Of a stretch of 64,000 nucleotides of DNA, positions 26,591 through 36,520 are shown piece by piece. The DNA is from JAMHWF01 sp048500255 (GTDB lineage: Bacteria; Pseudomonadota; Gammaproteobacteria; Burkholderiales; Burkholderiaceae_C): positions 248,001-312,000 of the forward strand of contig JASNYH010000001.1 in NCBI GenBank assembly GCA_048500255.1, given 5' to 3'. Position 1 is the first letter of the stretch. The number at the start of each line of letters is the position of its first letter. Under the pieces are notes generated by a model. That model saw only the letters and a list, made by a program, of their open reading frames with translations, had not been told where the DNA came from and searched no databases. Position numbers and translations under genes: made by a program.

Positions 26591-26938
26591 TCAGCCCGAC
26601 GGCGCGGACGCCGCATCGATGCGCTCGACGGCGGCGGCGATCGCCGCGGCGTCGCGCGGACGCACCACGCGCGCGAGCTCGACGCCGTCGCGCAGGAAGA
26701 CGAGCGTCGGCCACAGCTTCACGCCGAAGGATCGGCCGAGCGGGCGGCCGCTGCCGTCCTCCACCCTGACGTGGCGCAGCGCCGGCCGGCCGGCCAGCGC
26801 CTGCACGATCAGCGGCTGCGCGGCGCGGCAGTAGCCGCACCACGGCGTGCCGAACTCGAGGACGGCGGGACCGCGCCAGGCGTCGACTTCGGCGCGGGCG
26901 GGGCCGGGGTGGGCGTAGGCGGGAGGCGTCGTCGTCAT
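26591..26938 (-). CDS. Thioredoxin-family protein
   Basis: 115 residues with the thioredoxin fold core PAVLEFGTPWCGYCRAAQP (active-site C34 and C37) and cis-proline segment KLWPTLVFLRDG. The CGYC active-site pair differs from the CGPC of TrxA. No signal peptide is seen, so it is probably cytoplasmic. Divergent from serB (113 bases between starts) and upstream of, but not overlapping, the YCII gene unit. Confidence 0.85.
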   Translation of the reverse strand: MTTTPPAYAHPGPARAEVDAWRGPAVLEFGTPWCGYCRAAQPLIVQALAGRPALRHVRVEDGSGRPLGRSFGVKLWPTLVFLRDGVELARVVRPRDAAAIAAAVERIDAASAPSG

Positions 26939-27051
26939 GGGGTCGATTGTGGGCGGCAAGTGCGGTGCCGGCCCGCGCCCGCTAGGATGTCGGGTTTCCA
27001 CCGCTTCCCGGCCCTCTCCCTTTTCGCTCCGCTTCGCGCGCTCGCCACCGC

Positions 27052-27786
27052 ATGCTCACCTCCTACGCCCCCGGGCTCGCGATCCGCGGGCTGACCCCGC
27101 CGCTCTCCCTCGCCGACTACCGCCTGCTGTGCTGCGACATGGACTCGACGCTGATCGACATCGAGTGCGTCGACGAGATCGCCGACGCCGCCGGCCGCAA
27201 GGCCGAGGTGGCGGCGATCACCGAGGCCGCGATGCGCGGCGAGATCGCCGACTACAAGGAGAGCCTGCGGCGGCGCGTCGCGCTGCTTGCCGGCGTGCCC
27301 GAGAGTGCGCTGCACGAGGTCTATGCGCAGCGGCTGCGCCTGAATCCCGGTGCGGACAAACTGCTCGCGACGATGAAGGCGGCAGGGCTGAAGACGCTGC
27401 TCGTGTCGGGCGGCTTCACCTTCTTCACCGACCGCGTGCGCGACACGCTCGGCTTCGACTACACGCGCAGCAACGTGCTCGAGATCGAGAACGGCCGCCT
27501 CACCGGCCGCATGGTCGACCAGCCGTGGGGCGATATCTGCGACGGCGACGAGAAGCTGCGCATGCTGCTCGAGACCTGCGCGGCGCTCGGCATCGAGCCG
27601 GCGCAGGCGATCGCGATCGGCGACGGCGCGAACGACCTGCCGATGCTCACCGCGGCCGGCCTGTCGGTCGCCTACCACGCCAAGCCCGCGGTGCGCGAAG
27701 AGGCCATGGTGGACATCGACAGCGGCGGGCTCGATCGGCTGCTCGAGCTGTTCGACGGCGGCGCAACGAAAGCAACCGCGGTTTAA
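27052..27786 (+). CDS. serB: Phosphoserine phosphatase
   Basis: 244-residue HAD-superfamily enzyme of serine synthesis. Motif I is CCDMDSTLI (nucleophile D29, acid D31), motif II LVSGGFTFF with serine, motif III lysine in the DEKLRMLL stretch and motif IV IGDGANDLPML. The cap contains EAAMRGEIADYKESLRRRVALL, typical of SerB. No ACT domain is present at the N-terminus, so it is the short form. A TAGGAT -10-like element is at 26983. Downstream 130 bases separate it from the hemerythrin gene. Confidence 0.93.
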   Translation: MLTSYAPGLAIRGLTPPLSLADYRLLCCDMDSTLIDIECVDEIADAAGRKAEVAAITEAAMRGEIADYKESLRRRVALLAGVPESALHEVYAQRLRLNPGADKLLATMKAAGLKTLLVSGGFTFFTDRVRDTLGFDYTRSNVLEIENGRLTGRMVDQPWGDICDGDEKLRMLLETCAALGIEPAQAIAIGDGANDLPMLTAAGLSVAYHAKPAVREEAMVDIDSGGLDRLLELFDGGATKATAV

Positions 27787-27916
27787 GGATCGCTGAGGGT
27801 TCGCTGAGCCCAAATTTAGCGGCGCGCGGGGGCGCCGCTGCCTAGAGTCCCGTCACGCCTGCCGGCCGCCGTTTTCGGGCAGGTGCCGATCGCAACGCAC
27901 CCCTGACGAGGACTCC

Positions 27917-28660
27917 ATGCAAGACACGCTCATCCGCCCCGCCGCCGCTCCCACTGCCACCTTCGCCGCCGCCGCGCCGCGGGCCGACGCGCCGCCGCGC
28001 TTCGACATGTACCTGGGCATCCACAAGGGACTGCGCCTGTTCTTCGGCGACACGATCGCACGGCTCGGCAGCACCGACCCGGCCGACGACGCCGCCGTCG
28101 CCGCGACGCTGGCGCAGGCGCGCGACCTGTTCGACGTGTGCGAGCTGCACTACGACGACGAAGACCGCTTCGTCCATCCGGCGATCGAGCGCGTGCAGCC
28201 CGGCGCCACCGAAGGCATCGCGGAGGAGCACGTCGAGCACTACGTCGCGCTCGACGAACTGCGCGCCCTCGCCAGGATCATCGACGAGAGCCCGGCCGCC
28301 GCGCGCGGCGCGGCGCTGGCGCGGCTGTACCGTGCACTGGCGCTCTACGCCGCCGAGGACTTCGAGCACATGCACTTCGAGGACACGGAATTCAACGCGC
28401 TGCTGTGGCGCCACTACGGCGACGCCGAGCTGATCCGCATCCACGACGAGCTGGTCGCCGCCATCCCGCCCGAGAAGATGTTCCTCGCGCTGCGCTGGAT
28501 GATCCCCGCGCTCAACGCGCCCGAACGCGCCGCCGTCTTCATCGGCGCGCGCCACGGCATGCCGGTCGAGGCGTTCCAGGCGGCGCTGACCCTCGCATCG
28601 CAGGTGCTGCCGCTCGCCGAGTACAAGAAGCTCGCGCTGGCGATCGACGCGGCGGCCTGA
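27917..28660 (+). CDS. Hemerythrin-like domain protein
   Basis: 247 residues. Four-helix hemerythrin-type pattern with metal-binding histidines and acids: IHKGLRLFF (residue 35), ELHYDDEDRFVHPAIE near 76, EEHVEHYVALDEL near 101 and DFEHMHFEDTEFNALLWRH near 152. The N-terminal 28 residues are low-complexity Pro/Ala. A Ala/Leu-rich C-terminal third of unknown fold follows. The probable role is O2, NO or redox sensing or storage; I cannot tell which. It is transcribed away from serB and is convergent with the CoA-transferase gene. Confidence 0.75.
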   Translation: MQDTLIRPAAAPTATFAAAAPRADAPPRFDMYLGIHKGLRLFFGDTIARLGSTDPADDAAVAATLAQARDLFDVCELHYDDEDRFVHPAIERVQPGATEGIAEEHVEHYVALDELRALARIIDESPAAARGAALARLYRALALYAAEDFEHMHFEDTEFNALLWRHYGDAELIRIHDELVAAIPPEKMFLALRWMIPALNAPERAAVFIGARHGMPVEAFQAALTLASQVLPLAEYKKLALAIDAAA

Positions 28661-28674
28661 CCGCGCGTCGCGAG

Positions 28675-29922
<1,248 letters not shown>

Positions 29923-29927
29923 GGGCC

Positions 29928-31115
<1,188 letters not shown>

Positions 31116-31185
31116 GGGCAATCCTCGAATCGGCATTGGATGCCCGAGTGTGCCCCAAGGGCCCCCCGGCCGGCCTTGAACTGGT

Positions 31186-32562
31186 TCAACGCCCGCCGGT
31201 CGAGGCGTCGACCAGCGCGAGCGGCCGGCCCACCTGCAGCCGGAACCGCCCGCGCCCCGTCTTCTCGATGCGCACGCAGGCGTCGCGCTCGACGAGGCGA
31301 CGGGTCAACAGCAGCAGGCGCGCCTCGAGGTTGTCGCTCACGTCGGGCAGGCGCAGTTCCGGCGCCAGGCGCAGCTCGCGGTTGGTGAACGCCGTCCGGC
31401 CGTGCGCGACGTGGTCACACAGCAGCTTCCAGAGCACCGCGCCGGCGACGCCCTTGATCAGGTAGTCGTCGCCGAGGAAGACGCTGCTGTCGGCCGCGTA
31501 GTAGCGCACGCACAGCGGCTCCCCGCCGGGCGGCGACGACGCAGGGCCCCCGGGTGCGGCGGCCGGTTCGTCGTCGGACGGCGGTTCGGCGCCGGCGGCG
31601 AGGAACCGGCGCAGCGCGACGCCGAGGTGCGCCGCGACGGCCGCCAGTGCGTCCTCGTCATCGTAGGTGAAGCGCAGGTCCTGCAGGCTCTCGGCGAACA
31701 GCACGCCCATCAGCTCCCCGCCGCCCTCGATCGGCACGGCGAGCTGGCTGTGCGGCTCGGCCAGCCCCGGCCACGGGACCTCGCGACCGAGCGCCTGGGC
31801 CGCCTCGCCGCCGTGCGACGCCAGCCCGGCCCGCATGGCCTGGCTGTACGCCCGATCGAGCGTCAGGCGCGAGATGCGGATCGAGGTGCGCGCCTTCGCG
31901 GCGACGCCGATGACGCCGCGCCCGACGTCGATCTCGGAGCCGACGCCCTGCTCGCCGTAGCCGCGGCTGGCGACGGTGTAGAGGCGGGCCCGCGACGCGT
32001 CGTGCATCAGCAAGATGGCGTGCTCGATGGCGAAGTCCTCGACGAGCGAGTCCAGCGTGCGTTCGAGCAAGGCCTCGAGGTCGCTCGCATCGGCGAGCCG
32101 CGCCAGGCAGCGCCGCAACGCGGCAAGGCGATTCAGCCCGGGCGGCGGCTCGGCCAGCGTGCGGGTGCCGGTCGGCTCGATCGCGTCCACGGCGTAGACG
32201 TCGGCGCCGCGCAGATGGAACACGCCGTCCATGCCGGCGTGCGAGGCGATGCCGGCCAGCTTGGCCTTCATGCGCTCGAACAGCGCGCCTTCGGTCTCGG
32301 TGCGCAGATAGCGGGCGCGCAGGCGGTACATCGCCGCCGTCGACGGATGGACGACGATCAGCTCGACGCGCGGATTGGCGAGCACGTTGCGCCGCGTCTT
32401 GTTGAAGAACTGGTACGACAGCGCGACGTGGCTCGAGTCCACGTACTCGACCTGCGACAGGTAGGCCACGTTGGGCGTGCCGTCGGGCGCGCAGGTCGCC
32501 ATCACGGCGGGGATCGCCCCCTCGAGGCAGTCGCGGATGCTGTCGATGCCGAGCGCGGTCAT
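31186..32562 (-). CDS. PNPOx-like/GAF/winged-helix fusion regulator
   Basis: 458 residues in three parts. Residues about 10-130 resemble the FMN-binding pyridoxamine 5'-phosphate oxidase-like split barrel (IPAVMATCAPDGTPNVAYL, FFNKTRRNVLANPRVELIVV). About 150-315 is a GAF domain (IEHAILLMHDASRARLYTVA, IDVGRGVIGVAAKARTSIRI, LAVPIEGGGELMGVLFAES). After a Pro/Ala-rich linker, 350-445 has a winged-helix-like tail (AVLWKLLCDHVAHGRTAFTN, LEARLLLLTRRLVERDACVR). I infer a flavin- or small-molecule-sensing transcription regulator or signalling protein. The ATG overlaps the preceding PNPOx-like gene by ATGA, and it lies 70 bases upstream of gcdH on the same strand. Confidence 0.7.
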   Translation of the reverse strand: MTALGIDSIRDCLEGAIPAVMATCAPDGTPNVAYLSQVEYVDSSHVALSYQFFNKTRRNVLANPRVELIVVHPSTAAMYRLRARYLRTETEGALFERMKAKLAGIASHAGMDGVFHLRGADVYAVDAIEPTGTRTLAEPPPGLNRLAALRRCLARLADASDLEALLERTLDSLVEDFAIEHAILLMHDASRARLYTVASRGYGEQGVGSEIDVGRGVIGVAAKARTSIRISRLTLDRAYSQAMRAGLASHGGEAAQALGREVPWPGLAEPHSQLAVPIEGGGELMGVLFAESLQDLRFTYDDEDALAAVAAHLGVALRRFLAAGAEPPSDDEPAAAPGGPASSPPGGEPLCVRYYAADSSVFLGDDYLIKGVAGAVLWKLLCDHVAHGRTAFTNRELRLAPELRLPDVSDNLEARLLLLTRRLVERDACVRIEKTGRGRFRLQVGRPLALVDASTGGR

Positions 32563-33038
32563 CGCAGCGGCCGGCCGGCCTGCGGGCCCGGCGTCTGGTC
32601 GTAGGCCTCGCGCGGCGTGAACGACACCGCGACGAGCTCGCTGCCCTCGCGGTCGAGGATGGCGTGCGAGAGCATCGCCGGATAGCCCAGCGCCGCGAGC
32701 TCGTCGGCGAAGCGCCTGGCATAGGCATCCGCCAGCACGAGATCGCCGGGCTCGCTCGCGCCGACGACGGCGTCGTCGCCCTTGAGCTGCACCGAGCGAT
32801 GCGAGCTCGGCACGCTGAACACGACGGCGATGGCGCCGTCGGCTCGCAGGTCGTCGAGCACCTGGCGGCTGGTGCGTGCCGTCATCAGCAGCGTGACGCG
32901 CCGGCGATCGTCCGACACCCGGCAGCCGACGGCGCGCATCACGTGCGGCTGTTGCTCGGCGTCGCGCGTGCCGACGAGGATCGACGCGCGATCCTGCAGC
33001 AGCGCCAGCGTGGCGTCGTCGATGGCGAGCCCGCTCAT
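32559..33038 (-). CDS. Pyridoxamine 5'-phosphate oxidase-like flavoprotein
   Basis: 159 residues with a split-barrel core: LLQDRASILVGTRDAEQQPH, VTLLMTARTSRQVLDDL and AIAVVFSVPSSHRSVQLKG. This matches small PNPOx-like FMN/F420-type proteins of unknown substrate. It overlaps the following PNPOx/GAF/winged-helix gene by four bases, so the two flavin-type domains are probably made in fixed ratio. An RraA-like gene lies 23 bases upstream on the same strand. The start at 33038 is inferred; no strong Shine-Dalgarno is visible. Confidence 0.7.
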   Translation of the reverse strand: MSGLAIDDATLALLQDRASILVGTRDAEQQPHVMRAVGCRVSDDRRRVTLLMTARTSRQVLDDLRADGAIAVVFSVPSSHRSVQLKGDDAVVGASEPGDLVLADAYARRFADELAALGYPAMLSHAILDREGSELVAVSFTPREAYDQTPGPQAGRPLR

Positions 33039-33061
33039 TCCCGATGCAAAGCCAAGCTCGA

Positions 33062-33559
33062 CTACGCCGGCCGTTCGAGCACGACGATGCCGTCGGCGTC
33101 GGCATAGAGCCAGTCGCCGGGGCGCACGCGCACGCCCTGCAGCTGCACCGGCACGTCGCGGCGGCCCTCGCCGCGCTTCGCGGTAGGCAGCGGCATCAGC
33201 GCGAGCGCGCGGATGCCGATGTCGCTGGCGGCCAGTTCGGCGGCGTCGCGTACGCAGCCGTCGACGACGATGCCGGCCCAGCCGTTGCCCGCGCCCAGCT
33301 CGGCGAGCTTGCCGCCGACCAGCGCGCGGCGCAGCGAGCCGCCGCCGTCGACGACGAGCACGCGCCCGGCGCCCGGCTCGGCGAGCGCGGCGCGCACGAG
33401 GCTGTTGTCCTCGTGGCACTTGACGGTGGCTACCGGGCCGGCGAAGCGCGCGCGGCCGCCATAGCTCGCGAATACGGGCGGCAGCACGCGAAAGCCGTCG
33501 TCGCTCGTCTCGACGCGGGCGTCGCAGAGGTCGGAGGTGGCGAAGTCGGGTGTCGTCAT
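33062..33559 (-). CDS. rraA: RraA-family protein (RNase E regulator or HMG/CHA aldolase-like)
   Basis: 165 residues. TSDLCDARVETSDDGFRVLP at the start, AGPVATVKCHEDNSLVRAAL, GRVLVVDGGGSLRRALVGG, the GIVVDGCVRDAAELA motif and VRPGDWLYADADGIVVL are the RraA/MenG family hallmarks. In E. coli RraA inhibits RNase E; in other bacteria close relatives are 4-hydroxy-4-methyl-2-oxoglutarate/4-carboxy-4-hydroxy-2-oxoadipate aldolases, for which the RD of CVRDAAE is important. Both roles fit; the neighbourhood does not decide. It lies upstream of the two PNPOx-type genes. Confidence 0.85.
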   Translation of the reverse strand: MTTPDFATSDLCDARVETSDDGFRVLPPVFASYGGRARFAGPVATVKCHEDNSLVRAALAEPGAGRVLVVDGGGSLRRALVGGKLAELGAGNGWAGIVVDGCVRDAAELAASDIGIRALALMPLPTAKRGEGRRDVPVQLQGVRVRPGDWLYADADGIVVLERPA

Positions 33560-33629
33560 CGGTTCAGTCCTTCCGGGTCCAAGTCGAGGGCGCGCCGCGG
33601 TGGCGCGAGGGAGCGGTCGGCGGACGGCC

Positions 33630-34868
33630 TCACGCCGCGCGCGCCGCCGTCGCCGGCGCGGTGCGGCGCGCCCGGCGCACGTTGAAGGCGGTCGCCACGA
33701 GCACGAACTGCGTCAGCGCGATACCCAGCCACACCGTCGAAGCGCGCTGCCAGTCCATCAGCAGCCCGTAGACGAGCGGCGCCACGGCCTGGCCGATGTC
33801 CAGACCCGAGTAGACGACGCCGTAGACGCGGCCGGTGGCGTTGTCGGGCGCGGCGCGCTTGACGATCAGGTCGCGCGACGGCCCGGCGATGCCCGACGCG
33901 ATGCCCATCGCGCCGAACAGCACCGGCACGGCCTGCGCCGGCACCGTGGCATAGCCCAGGGTGAGCGCGAACAACGCCGCCGTGCCGAAGGCGGTGCCGG
34001 CGATGCGCTCGGCTCGCGACGGATCGCGCGCCAGGAAACCGCCGACGACCATGCCGCCGGCGCTGCACACCATGTACACGCTCAGACAGATCGCAGCCAA
34101 CGACGCCGGAACCGCGTGCAGCTCGCGCGCCGCCTGCGGCGCAAAGCTCTGGATGGCGCTGAGCACGGTGGCCAGCAGGAAGAAGAACAGGAAGCACACC
34201 CACACCGCCGGGATGCGCAGGAAATCCAGGCTGCCGTCCGCGGCGCCCTGCGCCTTGGCCGGCGGCGCGGGCGGCACGGCGATGGCGAGGCGGCGCCGGT
34301 TCAGCGCCAGCAGCGCCATCACGGCGACGACGATCGCCGCCGCACACAGCAGCGCCGTGCGCCATGAGGCGGCCAGCGTCAGCGGCACCAGCACCGCCGG
34401 CGCGATCGCCCAGCCGAGGCTGCCCGTGATGCCGTGCACGCTGAAGGCATGGCCGAGGCGCTGCGACGCCACCTTGCGGTTGATCAGCGTGTAGTCGACC
34501 GGGTGGAACACGCCGTTGCCGACGCCCGCGACGGCCGCGAACAGCGCGAGCTGCGCATAGCTCGTGCTCACGGCGTAGCCGACGGCCGCCACGGCGATCA
34601 GCGCCAGCCCGCCGAACAGCACCGGACGGGGACCATGGCGGTCGACGAGGAAGCCCGACGCCGTCTGCACGATGCTCGAGACGACGAAGAACACCGTCAT
34701 CAGGAAGCCGAGCTCGGCGTACCCGACATGGAACTCGTCCTTGAGCCACGGGAACAGAGGCGGCAGCAGGAGCTGGCTGAAGTGGCTGATGCAGTGCGCG
34801 ACGCCGACGAGTGAGATCAGGGCGGCATCGTCGCGCGCGGTCGAGGCGTGCGAGGCAGCGGAAGGCAT
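33630..34868 (-). CDS. MFS transporter, fosmidomycin-resistance (Fsr)-like
   Basis: 412 residues with about 12 hydrophobic helices. LVGVAHCISHFSQLLLPPLFPWLKDEF at residues 19-45 and the helix-two region of type FFVVSSIVQTASGFLVDRHGPRP match the Fsr-type MFS clade; NPTY-like duplicated motifs FGAMGIASGIAGPSRDLIVK follow in the second half. The exported substrate is unknown; resistance to fosmidomycin is only inferred from family membership. Divergent from nadA with about 125 bases between starts. Confidence 0.83.
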   Translation of the reverse strand: MPSAASHASTARDDAALISLVGVAHCISHFSQLLLPPLFPWLKDEFHVGYAELGFLMTVFFVVSSIVQTASGFLVDRHGPRPVLFGGLALIAVAAVGYAVSTSYAQLALFAAVAGVGNGVFHPVDYTLINRKVASQRLGHAFSVHGITGSLGWAIAPAVLVPLTLAASWRTALLCAAAIVVAVMALLALNRRRLAIAVPPAPPAKAQGAADGSLDFLRIPAVWVCFLFFFLLATVLSAIQSFAPQAARELHAVPASLAAICLSVYMVCSAGGMVVGGFLARDPSRAERIAGTAFGTAALFALTLGYATVPAQAVPVLFGAMGIASGIAGPSRDLIVKRAAPDNATGRVYGVVYSGLDIGQAVAPLVYGLLMDWQRASTVWLGIALTQFVLVATAFNVRRARRTAPATAARAA

Positions 34869-34993
34869 GGCGCGATGGTAGCAACAGCACTGCGCACGTG
34901 CATTTCGGCACCGCGCGATCCGGCGAGTGCGGCTTTCGCTACCATCGACGGCATCCGCGGCGGTGCGCCGCGCCGACGCCTCCGGCCCACGCG

Positions 34994-36115
34994 ATGACGC
35001 AGCAGCAGCAAGTCCTCTTCGACTACACCCGCGCCGACGCGCGCGGCCTGAGCACGACGGCGCAGGCCTGGGCGCGCGTGCCGGCGCTGCTCACGCCCGA
35101 GCAGCGGCGCGAGCGCAAGGCGCGCGCGGCCGAGCTGCTCGAGCAGCACGATGCCGTGCTCGTCGCGCACTACTACGTCGACGGCGACCTGCAGGATCTC
35201 GCCAACGAGACCGGCGGCTGCGTCGCCGACTCGCTCGAGATGGCGCGCTTCGGCCGCGACCACGCGGCGCGCACGCTCGTCGTCGCCGGCGTGCGCTTCA
35301 TGGGCGAGACGGCCAAGATCCTGTCGCCGCACAAGCGCGTGCTGATGCCCGATCTCGACGCCACCTGCTCGCTCGACCTCGGCTGCCCGGCCGACGACTT
35401 CGCCGCCTTCTGCGACGCGCATCCCGACCGCACCGTCGTCGTCTACGCCAACACCAGCGCAGCCGTGAAGGCGCGCGCCGACTGGATGGTGACGAGCTCG
35501 TGCGCGCTCGCGATCGTCGAGCACCTGAAGCAGCAGGGGCAGAAGGTGCTGTGGGCACCCGACCGCCACCTCGGCCGCTACGTGCAGGAGGCAACGGGCG
35601 CCGACATGCTGCTGTGGGACGGCGCGTGCATCGTGCACGACGAGTTCAAGGGCGTCGAGCTCGAGCTGCTGCGCGAGCAGCATCCGCGCGCCAAGGTGCT
35701 GGTGCATCCCGAATCGCCGGCGAGCGTGATCGCGCAGGCCGATGTCGTGGGCTCGACGACGCAGCTGCTCAAGGCGGTGACCGAGACCGACGCCGACGAG
35801 TTCATCGTCGCCACCGACAACGGCCTGATGCACCGCATGCGCCAGCTCGCGCCGGGCAAGACGCTGATCGAGGCGCCGACCGCCGGCAACGCCGCCACCT
35901 GCAAGAGCTGCGCGCACTGCCCGTGGATGGCGATGAACGCCCTGCAGGGCGTGATCGACTGCCTCGAGCACGGGCGCGGCGAGATCCACGTCGACGAACC
36001 GGTGCGCAGCCGCGCGCTCGGCTGCATCGAGCGCATGCTCGACTTCGTGGCGCAGCACCCGGCGGCGATCGCGACGCCGCAGCGCGGCTTCGTCGCCGGC
36101 ATCGGCGCGGCCTGA
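34994..36115 (+). CDS. nadA: Quinolinate synthase
   Basis: 373-residue [4Fe-4S] enzyme that condenses iminoaspartate with dihydroxyacetone phosphate. Family features: VLVAHYYVDGDLQDLANETGG with the GGCVADSLEMARF segment, DATCSLDLGCPADDFAAFC, HPESPASVIAQADVVGSTTQ, and near the end NAATCKSCAHCPWMAMNAL with the CKSCAHC cluster cysteines. It is the long Burkholderiales form (about 375 residues). A longer in-frame start upstream is not supported. With nadB downstream in convergent orientation, both de novo NAD entry steps are here. Confidence 0.95.
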   Translation: MTQQQQVLFDYTRADARGLSTTAQAWARVPALLTPEQRRERKARAAELLEQHDAVLVAHYYVDGDLQDLANETGGCVADSLEMARFGRDHAARTLVVAGVRFMGETAKILSPHKRVLMPDLDATCSLDLGCPADDFAAFCDAHPDRTVVVYANTSAAVKARADWMVTSSCALAIVEHLKQQGQKVLWAPDRHLGRYVQEATGADMLLWDGACIVHDEFKGVELELLREQHPRAKVLVHPESPASVIAQADVVGSTTQLLKAVTETDADEFIVATDNGLMHRMRQLAPGKTLIEAPTAGNAATCKSCAHCPWMAMNALQGVIDCLEHGRGEIHVDEPVRSRALGCIERMLDFVAQHPAAIATPQRGFVAGIGAA

Positions 36116-36222
36116 CCGCGGCCTGCGGCGTCTCGGCCGCTCGAATTGGCGCGGTTCGGGCTCGCATTTCGGCGCCTTCGCGGCGCGCCGCGGCGCGCAC
36201 ACTGCTGCGGCGAGGTACCGCC

Positions 36223-36513
36223 ATGCTTGTCGAGTTCAGCACGATCCACAACCATCACGAGCGCGCCGTGTTCGACGCCGTGCTCGCCGCCGCGCCGAAG
36301 TTTCCGGCGCTCGGCACGCCCGACCTGCTGGCCGACGTGGCCTGCGTGGCGCTGAACCGGCTGCCGTCGCGCTACATCCGGCACGACGTCGACTATTCCT
36401 TCTACCAGACCGACAAGGAGCGCGCCGAATCGGGGCGCGCCGTGGAGCGCGCCGTCGCGTTCGCGTTCGAGTTCGTGCAGGCGCGCTGCCTGATGCGCGC
36501 GCGCGACAACTAG
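36223..36513 (+). CDS. ComFB-like late competence protein
   Basis: 96 residues with GAGGTACC before the ATG. The segment DVACVALNRLPSRYIRHDVD resembles the ComFB motif (AALALN-LPPRY), and the protein is rich in charged helices; the C-terminal part differs from B. subtilis ComFB. ComFB has no known enzymatic activity, although related proteins are implicated in cyclic-nucleotide binding. It lies 107 bases after nadA and 7 bases from the nadB stop, on the opposite strand to nadB. Function in this place is unknown. Confidence 0.6.
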   Translation: MLVEFSTIHNHHERAVFDAVLAAAPKFPALGTPDLLADVACVALNRLPSRYIRHDVDYSFYQTDKERAESGRAVERAVAFAFEFVQARCLMRARDN

Positions 36514-36520
36514 GCGCGCA

